DNA from: Haloarcula argentinensis DSM 12282
GTDB taxonomy: Archaea > Halobacteriota > Halobacteria > Halobacteriales > Haloarculaceae
Assembly (NCBI GenBank): GCA_000336895.1
Contig: AOLX01000005.1
Span: 310,443 to 374,442, forward strand
Direction: 5' to 3'
Length of the DNA stretch: 64,000 nt
How positions within the stretch are numbered: the first letter of the stretch is position 1; each line of letters begins with the position of its first letter. The position numbers were made by a program, and so were the translations under genes. Positions 56,705-64,000 of this stretch are shown one piece after another. Below the pieces are notes generated by a model, which had not been told where the DNA came from, did not search any database, and was given only the letters and a program-made list of their open reading frames with translations.

Positions 56705-56905
56705 CTATCGGCGTAGATCTCGAAGTGAATCCGAGTGAATAACAATGAACTCTTCTTCACCGAGTTGTGACTCATGTTCCGGTAAAAATATTAACTGTGA
56801 ATCAGTCGAAGATTTGACAACCGTTAGTTCTTCCATCTCGTAGCCTAGGTCCGATTCCCAGTCTGGATCTGTCGGTACGTCTTCCCACTCCTCTGAGGAC
56901 ATCAT
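56705..56905 (-). CDS. Small acidic haloarchaeal protein (DUF7511-like)
   Basis: A 66-residue acidic protein. The core DLGYEMEELTVVKSSTDSQL followed by IFLPEHESQLGEEEFIVIHS fits the small DUF7511-type family seen in haloarchaea, as far as I recall it. Function is unknown. Two ATG codons in a row start the frame. Confidence 0.7.
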   Translation of the reverse strand: MMSSEEWEDVPTDPDWESDLGYEMEELTVVKSSTDSQLIFLPEHESQLGEEEFIVIHSDSLRDLRR

Positions 56906-58138
56906 TCAGCCGGCACTCCATTCAAACATCCCGATCTTGACAAACTCAACCGCTTGTGTGTAAACCGTGCATTCTGACCCTGGCCCCATAGCCATAACCT
57001 CACATTAATACAATCTTTAAACTCCCTCTCTACCGCGCTTACGTCGAGCATATCTCGGAAAGGTGTAATTACTATATTAAAGATTGCGCCCTTATACACA
57101 GCATCTACACATCATCTACACTCCATTTACTTACCAATCAATCCTACAACTCCCAATCCCAACAGTACCGTGAAAACAAATAAATCTCCGGTAGTAGGAT
57201 AAAACTACTCGATACTCGATAGGCCAACTCTAGGCGATATCACTGTTTTGTGGTGTAGTGCGGGGAGCAAATGAATTGGGTACAGCCATAGGATTTACTA
57301 TCGAATCAAATTCATTCGGAGATCTCTGAGTGTCTCCGTATCAATATCTCTCCAGTATCTAAAACATATATTACATATGTCCCTCTCTTATGGCCGTTAC
57401 GCTCGAACCGCTAAACCGAAAGTATCACCCCAAATAGCACCACTACGAACTTTAATCCTGGGGTCAACACTTGAGTAAAAGACTCAGCTACAGCTATTCT
57501 CATCCAACTTTGGGGTAGTAAGCACCGCTATGTCGGAATAACACGACTATAACAATACACTCTTGAAGATAAGATACTGGTGGAGAGGGCAGTTACCCGA
57601 CACCCACAACACCGGCCCAATCCTTACCACCCCCCTCAGGGACGCTCGTGCCCTGTATAGTCGCTGTCGACTCGGATCGCTCTCTCCACTTTGACAGTGA
57701 GCCGGAACGGCTTCGGTCACACCGTCCTTCCCGGCTCATTCCGATCTTGATTTTTTAGCTATGGCGTAGATCTAATCTTTTGCAAGGATTCGCCGATTCT
57801 CCTGACTACTTGTGGATTCACTGCCAGACGTCCTCAAGTTAAAATTAGGTCCTCAGAAAGTCATTGATGTCCAGCAGACACAACACAACTGCATACCAGA
57901 ATTCGTGGCCGAAAACGAACGTTATGATTGCATTCAGAACCCCGGGTAAACACTTCTATAGCCGATATCTGGGTGAGTACTTCCGATAGTCGCAGCATCC
58001 GGAGGGTTTTATAATAAAATTCCGAAAGCTCAACACTGGTATACCTCGGATATCGACAACTGACAAGCGTCTAGAAGAAACCGACTACCTCAAATATGAA
58101 CTCAATTACTAAACTGTAACAGTTACACGTAGCGGTGT
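56906..58138. other. Long gene-free region
   Basis: A 1.2-kb stretch with no supported gene. Open frames are short and not acidic. It holds one strong hairpin (57698-57738). It separates the glycan cluster from the regulatory genes at the right and may contain decayed insertion DNA. Confidence 0.5.
57698..57738 (+). other. Strong hairpin followed by a T-run
   Basis: TGAGCCGG (57698-57705) pairs perfectly with CCGGCTCA (57731-57738). An inner CGG/CCG pair and a short loop complete it. Six T residues start at 57751. It resembles an intrinsic terminator or the 3' end of a small RNA, but no gene lies close upstream. Confidence 0.45.
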
Positions 58139-58258
58139 ATGCCGGAACATATCTCCGACAGCGAAATGGAACGGATTTCGGAATTCGCGAGCACTCCGAT
58201 GTACAAACGGTCGCCCGATCAATTACTGCCGGACGGTGCTGCCGACGACGAAGAATAA
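58139..58258 (+). CDS. Small acidic protein, 39 residues
   Basis: MPEHISDSEMERISEFASTP continues with MYKRSPDQLLPDGAADDEE and stops. The acidic composition, and the ISEFASTPMYKRSPDQLL core, resemble short haloarchaeal proteins that I have seen near cell-division and signalling genes. I cannot name a family with certainty. It lies convergent to the DUF7344 gene, 43 bp away. Confidence 0.55.
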   Translation: MPEHISDSEMERISEFASTPMYKRSPDQLLPDGAADDEE

Positions 58259-58301
58259 CATATACTGCTGGGGGGTATTTTCAGTCAGTTCAGCGTCCAA
58301 C

Positions 58302-58856
58302 TCACGGCTCGCCGATATCAAACGTCTTATCATTTTTCCCTCGCCGTCCGGTGACCGCGTGAGCAATAGAAAGCACGAGAAATGAACTAATGACGACTAG
58401 CCCGATAACTAACGGACTGATCGCATTGAGCGGCGGCAGACCGGCAATTGCTGCTAGGAGTAAAATGGCGTTCAACAGGGCTACGGCCCCATAGTACTGA
58501 TACCATTTAGATTCACCATCACTATTGCTGATGAATGGTTCAACCTCTGGAGCATCCTCTCGAAGAGCTATCTCACCCGTATCAGCGTCGTACGTTATTA
58601 GCCCTGCCTCTTGAAGCTTCGGAGCATGGGTCTGATACAGTGAGACGTACACCCGCTTTCGCGCCTGTGAGGAGAGCTCTTCGACGGTGGTGTCGTTCTC
58701 CCACGCAGCCAACTCCTCAGCTAAGTCGGTTAGCTGGACTGGCTCCTTTTGCTGGCGTAGATAGTAAAGCGTATATCGACGCCTCGAACTGCTGAGGATG
58801 TCGAACATTTGGTCGCGTGAGAGCTCTGGTTCTTCCTCTACCATCGGTTCGCTCAT
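58302..58856 (-). CDS. DUF7344 winged-helix membrane protein
   Basis: A 184-residue paralogue of the 29119-29754 product. A winged helix (MFDILSSSRRRYTLYYLRQQ, LTDLAEELAAWE, ARKRVYVSLYQTHAPKLQEAG) is followed by WYQYYGAVALLNAILLLAAI and a second membrane helix. It is probably a membrane-bound regulator. The start is ATG at 58856, about 20 bases from a purine-rich stretch. Confidence 0.85.
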   Translation of the reverse strand: MSEPMVEEEPELSRDQMFDILSSSRRRYTLYYLRQQKEPVQLTDLAEELAAWENDTTVEELSSQARKRVYVSLYQTHAPKLQEAGLITYDADTGEIALREDAPEVEPFISNSDGESKWYQYYGAVALLNAILLLAAIAGLPPLNAISPLVIGLVVISSFLVLSIAHAVTGRRGKNDKTFDIGEP

Positions 58857-59594
58857 GACCTTGATTGCTGCATTGGTTTGTGTTCAGGCCGCGAGAGCCA
58901 CATATATACACGAAACCCGGGGTACCGTTTTGTTACACCCCCGTTACCTTCTGATTCCTGAGTAAGAAATAGCTACTTGTCTCGCATACCGTATTCCCGT
59001 TCTTCGTTGACTGACCACAGTCTGTATATAATCCTTCAGTTTATGACCTCCGGAATTATTTGGTGTACTACATGACTCAATCACAACGACCTGCAATAAA
59101 TAAAAACAAACCTGCATGTGAAAGCGCAGTACAGTGTGTTATTGTTCGGATCGGTACAGCCCTCTATTTTATTACTACGAAACTCCGAACCTTTTCGTAT
59201 TATTATTGATACATATATTAGTACTACGCTATCGAATTCCAACGAGAATAGACAGAAACTGCATAGCATCCTATTAATAATACATCGTGATTCTGCGGTA
59301 CTACCTCTGCTCTTTGGTTCACGAGGTTGCTGACAGTCGATCTAGTGATGATTCCTTGGAACCACATCTGCAGTCGTGATCGTAATAATATATCTGGATT
59401 ATTTTGATCTGTAGCAGAAATATCGTCAACTAGTCCGGTTGAGAGCCTGACTGTTTGATGATTGCTCTACAAATTCGCTCATCCGAATCTACGGCTTCAG
59501 TATTGCTCTCCCGCATCTTCTCCGCAGCATGCTCTCTTACCGGAGGCTTCTCATCATCCGCTTACTTAGGAACTAGTAGGAAGGTTATAGCCGG
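58857..59594. other. AT-rich intergenic region
   Basis: About 740 bp, AT-rich particularly at 59080-59280, with no supported gene. It follows the HalOD1 gene and presumably contains the DUF7344 promoter at its left end. Confidence 0.5.
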
Positions 59595-59858
59595 TTACGT
59601 TGGCGTGATCTCGATGGTCTCGCTGTCTCGAATCCGAACGGTGTACCCACTGTATGTGAAACTAATCTGAATATCGTCGTTGGTCTGCCCTGCGACAAGT
59701 GTATCAAGGGCATCCGGGTCGATTTGGTTGTACAACGGTGGGAGACTGGTTTCCGTTACGGATTCTTTAGCTGCTATAGCGGTCACAATCGCTTCACTCG
59801 GTGATTCGTACTGGTTTGCCCAAAAGACAGTTTCTGTCTCGTTCCACTCCAGACTCAT
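59595..59858 (-). CDS. HalOD1 output-domain protein
   Basis: An 87-residue single-domain HalOD1 protein: SPSEAIVTAIAAKESVTETS, LPPLYNQIDPDALDTLVAG and SFTYSGYTVRIRDSETIEI. It lies 70 bp after the large REC-GAF regulator on the same strand, so the two form a probable operon. It is a paralogue of the 18978-19334 gene. Confidence 0.85.
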   Translation of the reverse strand: MSLEWNETETVFWANQYESPSEAIVTAIAAKESVTETSLPPLYNQIDPDALDTLVAGQTNDDIQISFTYSGYTVRIRDSETIEITPT

Positions 59859-59928
59859 TGTTTCTTACATGAACACACTCCCGTATCAGCATATACTCTA
59901 TCAGACTAGCAAACTCAGATGACAGGCG

Positions 59929-62900
59929 CTATCTATCTAGATGCTGGGTCGTTCCCCCTTCGCTAAACAACTGTTCTAGGAGCTTCCGGATAGCTACCCG
60001 AAGGTGGTGGCTGAACGTCGGCTGTGAAATATCGAGCGTATCGGCGATCTCTTGACCGGTCTTGTCACGGGGTGATTGGTAGAATCCGCTATAAAAGGCT
60101 GCAAGCAGGACCTCGAATTGGCGGGGGGTTAGCTGTGCTGTCAATTCTGAGTGAAATGACTCACGAGTTTGAACACCACGTTCCTGCTTGTGGCGGCCTA
60201 CCAGCTCGATGTCCGGACATGAACGCCGTAATTCAGCTATGAGTTGGCGAATGTCGACCGTCTGTGGGACCTCGAGCTGAATCTCCAGAGTCTTACCGTC
60301 AGATCGGATTAATTGCGGGGCTCCTCCTTGTTCGGCGACTGTCAGTGCGAGTTGTGTACCCGATACTGTTGCTTCGAACAAGCTCGTGTCTTCTGTGTCA
60401 GTTAAACATTCTAATCGCTCGATCCGAGGGAGGGTGTCCAAACATGCTTGCAAGTCATCTGATGGAGCGTCAGTGCTGAAAAACACGATGCAACTGGTGT
60501 CCCCCTGTGGGACGATACCCTCAAATGTGACTTCTGTATCGACAACGCCCGCGATCCGATGAATGATATCGTCGGATTCCATTGCTTCTAGCTGGAGTTC
60601 GACAGCCCGATCCGCCACGAGTCCTTGCTTCGTCTCAATGCTGTTAATGGCGTATCCGACGGTCTCACTCACCTCTTCGAGCACTGACTGTGTCGGCAAA
60701 TCGAAAACATCCGGCGTTTTCGCGTACACGGTCAGGATGCCGTAGGAGAGTTGCTGATAGCTGAGTGGGATGCTGACGACTGACTGGAACCCCCGTTCCA
60801 GTAGCCGCCGTTGCCACCCTTTCCCCCTGAGCCCGTCCGCGATGTTGTTGTTCAGCGTCTGTTCGTTAGTCCGGGCTGTCTGGACTGCTGGTGGAGGCGG
60901 CGTCTCATTGGAAGGTGTGCGGGATTCCTCCAGAAAGCCACGGTCGGTTCCTGCCCACGTCCGTGGCGTGACTCGGTCGGTATCGGATTCGTATTCCCCG
61001 ATCCACGCAAACGAACAGATGTCGGACGCGACCAACTGGTCACACACTGTTTGCTCTATTTCTGAGCGACTATCTGCCCTGAGCACTCGCTCGTGAATTT
61101 TCTGACTCAGCTCTGTCAACTGGTTCATCTGCTCAAGCTGAACCGTCTGTTGCTCCAAGTCGCGCTGTCTGTCTTCAAGTTCTGTCTCGTAGGTCAGCCT
61201 ATCGAACGCCGTTCGAATCGTCGCCCCGAGTAGTTCGGTAATTCGACGGGTCTGAGTGTCGAACTCGCCGCCGATCGTGTCGCCCGCTCGAAGCACTCCA
61301 TGGTCGCCCAGCGGGACAAACACGGCCTTTCCATCAGTCATCGCGTCCTCGCCCGAGGCCGAGTTTCCGTCGCAAACGATAGTTTCCTCGGTGAAAAAGG
61401 CCGAACTCACGAAGCTATCACCGTCTGCTGGGATGGCTTGTTGCTCCTCGATCTCTGTGGCCGAAAGCGGGCGAAAGGTGTTCGTATCGCTATCGAACGC
61501 GTACAGCACGACCTCAGGGAGACCGATGATATCCCGGGTCCGCGAGACGACAATTTGAGCGGCTTCCTCCTCTGAAGTCACACCCAAGAGATCTGTCGCC
61601 GTTTCATACAACTGTGTAAAACCCATCTCAGCCCGCTGTGTCTGTAGTTCGTTTCCTATCCACTTGCTCAGAAGGTCGACGAGTGTCACGTCCCAGTCTG
61701 AGAACTTTGACCCGCCCGCCCCGGACCCATAGAAACAGAGCGTCCCGTATATGCTACCACCCACAGTGAGTGGCGTTCCGAGATATCGATTGACTTCGTC
61801 ATCCCATATATGGTCTCGGTCAGATTCGCCGCATTCGGCATTGACGTCTGTCATCACGACCGTCTCCTCGTTCGCGATAGCTTTCGCACAGGGGGTTTCC
61901 GACAACGGAATCGTTCCGCCTGAAAAAATCGTTTCGTCAGGTGTCTGGAGCACTTCGAAATCGTATTCCATCCCGTTGACGTGAGAGAGTGTCGCGTACT
62001 CGGTTCCGAGCACGCTGCGACCGACTTGCATGAGATCCGCTATCTGTTCCTGTAGTGCCCCGTCCCGCGCTGTGAACACTTCGGTAATTGTTCGCAGGAC
62101 TTCCTCCCGCATTTCGAGTTCGGCACGCGTTGCGGTTGAATAGAGACCATCGGCGACAATCTCCGCAAGCTCTGTCAGCACTGTCTGCTCCGCCTCGTCA
62201 AACGCGAAAGGCGTGTCCGCGTATATCGAAACCACACTCTGTACTGATCCCGTGTACTGAATCGGGAGAACAATCATCGACTGGAACCCGTACTCCGATG
62301 CGAGTTCGTGCCAGGGCTGGACAGACGATTCAGTCCGGATATCTGACGCTACCTGCTGCTCGCCGGTTTCGATCGCATGGCCAAATGGTCCGTCATCAAA
62401 AACTGAGCGGCCATAGCGAGAGAGCATCGCTTCGACGTATTCGAGTGCGTCGCCACCGCCCGCGGTGGGGACGATATCACCCGCCTCGTTTTTTTCGCCG
62501 ATCCAGGCGAACTGGTAGGCATCCGAACTGGTCAGAATTTCACAGACAGCCTCCTTGATCTCCTCGGCTGTTGACGCCTTCAACACTTGGCGATTTATCT
62601 CTCTGAATAGTGAATTAATCCGCGAGAGCCGCGCTGTTTCTCGTCGGAATCGGTGTGATTCCACCGCGTTCTCTATCCTGTTTGTGAGCACCGCGTACTG
62701 CTCTGGCCCGCCGCCCTTGACGAAGTAATCGGTGACGCCGGCTGAAACCGCTTCGCTGGCGAGTTTCTCACTTCCTTGTCCTGTCAACAAGATAAATGGG
62801 AGATCACCGTTAGACTGTCGCACCGTTTCTACGAATTCAATCCCGTTAGCTTCGGGCATCTCGTAGTCACTGACGATACAGTCGATCGACTCGGAATCGA

Positions 62901-63087
62901 AGTAGCTGAGCGCATCCTCGACGCTTGCGGCCTCGATGACCTCGATACGGTTGTTCTCGTGTTCCAACAGTTCCGCCGTCGTCTGTCGAAACTCTCCGTA
63001 GTCATCGACTAACAGAACCTTGATTTTCGAGGCTGCCGTGCCACTATCCGTTGGTGCCGGTCCAGTCTCACCGGCCAACTTCCGCAT
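59929..63087 (-). CDS. REC-GAF-HTH-10 (Bat-type) response regulator
   Basis: A 1052-residue one-piece sensor-regulator. A receiver domain with phosphoacceptor Asp74 (VSDYEMPEANG), Thr102 and Lys124 (DYFVKGGG) is followed by at least four GAF-like domains (about residues 160-315, 335-490, 505-640 and 655-820). Then comes the Bat-associated beta domain and a C-terminal HTH-10 (LTPRQFEVLLAAFYSGFYQS, ADTLDISQPTFSHHLRVAIR). There is no histidine kinase domain, so phosphate must come from another kinase. The GAF domains probably sense small ligands, redox or light. It is followed at once by HalOD1. Confidence 0.92.
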   Translation of the reverse strand: MRKLAGETGPAPTDSGTAASKIKVLLVDDYGEFRQTTAELLEHENNRIEVIEAASVEDALSYFDSESIDCIVSDYEMPEANGIEFVETVRQSNGDLPFILLTGQGSEKLASEAVSAGVTDYFVKGGGPEQYAVLTNRIENAVESHRFRRETARLSRINSLFREINRQVLKASTAEEIKEAVCEILTSSDAYQFAWIGEKNEAGDIVPTAGGGDALEYVEAMLSRYGRSVFDDGPFGHAIETGEQQVASDIRTESSVQPWHELASEYGFQSMIVLPIQYTGSVQSVVSIYADTPFAFDEAEQTVLTELAEIVADGLYSTATRAELEMREEVLRTITEVFTARDGALQEQIADLMQVGRSVLGTEYATLSHVNGMEYDFEVLQTPDETIFSGGTIPLSETPCAKAIANEETVVMTDVNAECGESDRDHIWDDEVNRYLGTPLTVGGSIYGTLCFYGSGAGGSKFSDWDVTLVDLLSKWIGNELQTQRAEMGFTQLYETATDLLGVTSEEEAAQIVVSRTRDIIGLPEVVLYAFDSDTNTFRPLSATEIEEQQAIPADGDSFVSSAFFTEETIVCDGNSASGEDAMTDGKAVFVPLGDHGVLRAGDTIGGEFDTQTRRITELLGATIRTAFDRLTYETELEDRQRDLEQQTVQLEQMNQLTELSQKIHERVLRADSRSEIEQTVCDQLVASDICSFAWIGEYESDTDRVTPRTWAGTDRGFLEESRTPSNETPPPPAVQTARTNEQTLNNNIADGLRGKGWQRRLLERGFQSVVSIPLSYQQLSYGILTVYAKTPDVFDLPTQSVLEEVSETVGYAINSIETKQGLVADRAVELQLEAMESDDIIHRIAGVVDTEVTFEGIVPQGDTSCIVFFSTDAPSDDLQACLDTLPRIERLECLTDTEDTSLFEATVSGTQLALTVAEQGGAPQLIRSDGKTLEIQLEVPQTVDIRQLIAELRRSCPDIELVGRHKQERGVQTRESFHSELTAQLTPRQFEVLLAAFYSGFYQSPRDKTGQEIADTLDISQPTFSHHLRVAIRKLLEQLFSEGGTTQHLDR

Positions 63088-63538
63088 ACTACACTACTTA
63101 CGCGACAGTCCGTATAAACGTTTGACTTGGTTACAATGCTGCCATGGCTCTACGTCCGTTAGCGGTAACCGTCTCTCGCGAGGAATTTGATCTGCCCCAA
63201 GTTAGTGGGTAGCTCATATTTTACAATATGTATGGATATTGTGTCCTCCGCACTAGTGATTTCACCCTTACTTCTATAGAAGGTTATATATCTAGCAGAC
63301 TTGCATGTTTTAAAATATTACTTTTCACTCACATTATTTTGCAGACACATTAGCGCTGAAATGCATATTATAGAGGTATTGGCTGAAAAACCGAATTTAA
63401 TTCTACGTGTGAGTATCGTATAATCGTTTCTTCTAAATATCATATTTAGACAATGCTTCAACAACCAACATAAATATGATAGTATAATAATTTTACAAAT
63501 ACACCCCTCTCTTCAACCGTGGTAGCCTATTTTAAAAG

Positions 63539-63555
63539 TACACACTAAGTGTGTA
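63539..63555. promoter_or_regulatory. Palindrome upstream of rdfA
   Basis: TACACACTAAGTGTGTA has perfect 8-bp arms around a single A and runs into TATATTTTT. It matches the 14-bp palindrome between the HTH-10 gene and nuoB at 22639 except for the extra central base. It lies 80 bp upstream of the rdfA start, inside an AT-rich gap of 547 bp that holds no gene. Confidence 0.5.
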
Positions 63556-63634
63556 TATTTTTGCAGGATACACCTATACTGCGCGTACACTGGCCGTCAA
63601 AAACTATTACTGAGAAGGCCGAAGAAATTGAACA

Positions 63635-64000
63635 ATGGCTGCTGACTCCGGTTGCAAAGTAGACGCGGTTACCGACAAGTACGGGTTGGCATCGGCAGAC
63701 CCAGTCTACGAATCCCTTGACGATGGCCTACTCGCACGCTGGACGGGCGCTGATGACCGAACCGAAATGGGGTATCGGTCGCTGACAGCGTGGTTCAACA
63801 AACGACTCCTCAAACAGGTTTACACCGAACACGGTCGTGAATCCCTTGATACCCGTATAAACAGTGACTACGAGACGTTACGGGGCGACGACGACTTACA
63901 ACGGGACGAACTCATCGAGCGACTGCAAGCTACGGGTATCCCGGGAGCGTCGCTTCACGACGATATGGTGTCGTGGGGAACGATGCGAACGCACCTCAAC
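63635..64000 (+). CDS. rdfA: Rod-determining factor RdfA, N-terminal part
   Basis: The reading frame starts MAADSGCKVDAVTDKYGLAS and is still open at the window edge after 122 codons. GCKVDAVTDKYGL, then LLARWTGADDRTEMGYRSLT, AWFNKRLLKQVYTEHG and a segment ending SWGTMRTHLN match the haloarchaeal RdfA family. RdfA is needed for the rod cell shape of haloarchaea such as Haloferax, and plasmid replicons often carry paralogues. About 60 further residues, a variable linker and the tail, are presumably outside the window. Confidence 0.82.
   Translation, partial: MAADSGCKVDAVTDKYGLASADPVYESLDDGLLARWTGADDRTEMGYRSLTAWFNKRLLKQVYTEHGRESLDTRINSDYETLRGDDDLQRDELIERLQATGIPGASLHDDMVSWGTMRTHLN

Noticed and set aside
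56902..57099. 65-codon minus-strand frame upstream of the DUF7511-like gene
   Set aside because: It overlaps the small gene's start in another frame and has non-haloarchaeal composition.
57401..57500. Short inverted repeats as a tRNA or riboswitch
   Set aside because: No T-loop or D-loop consensus and only 5-bp arms. I saw no tRNA anywhere in the window.

Overview
The window is haloarchaeal (class Halobacteria) DNA, probably from a megaplasmid or second chromosome of a Haloarcula-like organism. The proteins are strongly acidic. There are Tat-type lipoproteins, an Orc1/Cdc6 initiator, HTH-10 (Bat-type) regulators, HalOD1 and DUF7344 domains, CARDB/COG1361 surface proteins and, at the right edge, the start of a rod-determining factor (RdfA) gene. 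The genus is inferred from style, not proven. I saw no tRNA, rRNA or CRISPR array.

Left part (1-11.5 kb): a geranylgeranyl-reductase-like flavoprotein, then a ParA operon flanked by TATAG-type short repeats, a tyrosine recombinase, a PQQ-propeller lipoprotein, a coiled-coil secreted protein, a DUF2270 membrane protein with a truncated TusA-like remnant, a BASS-family transporter, a small zinc-ribbon protein and a LUD-domain protein.

From 11.7 to 18.7 kb is an efflux-type locus: a COG1361 surface protein, an RND/MMPL exporter and a TetR regulator on the minus strand, with a second TetR gene divergent from them and a palindromic operator candidate between. From 19.7 to 21.8 kb is a replication origin: orc1/cdc6 flanked by 13 copies of a TGTCCGC-type iteron, six of them alternating in orientation at near-integral helical spacing. 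Next come an HTH-10 regulator divergent from an isolated nuoB paralogue across a perfect palindrome, and an iron-type binding lipoprotein under a DtxR-like box.

From 25 to 33 kb: an IS transposase remnant abutting a broken HAD phosphatase gene, a D-xylose-dehydrogenase-like oxidoreductase, an orphan PhnM, small transcription regulators, and a CARDB surface protein with a three-fold C-terminal YG motif. From 33.4 to 56.4 kb is a large surface-glycan or exopolysaccharide cluster. It holds three GT2 and three GT4 glycosyltransferases, an asparagine synthase, a large polytopic GT-C-like protein, an alkaline-phosphatase-superfamily enzyme, a Wzx-type flippase and a Gfo/Idh oxidoreductase. It also encodes unusual secreted products: two convergent beta-helix paralogues, a lipoprotein with three CBM6-like modules and a YG-rich tail, and a 57-residue membrane peptide with a similar tail. 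The cluster probably builds, exports and decorates an extracellular polysaccharide.

The right end carries small haloarchaeal proteins, a DUF7344 protein, a HalOD1 protein in probable operon with a 1052-residue REC-GAF-HTH regulator, and the truncated rdfA gene preceded by a palindrome almost identical to the one at nuoB.
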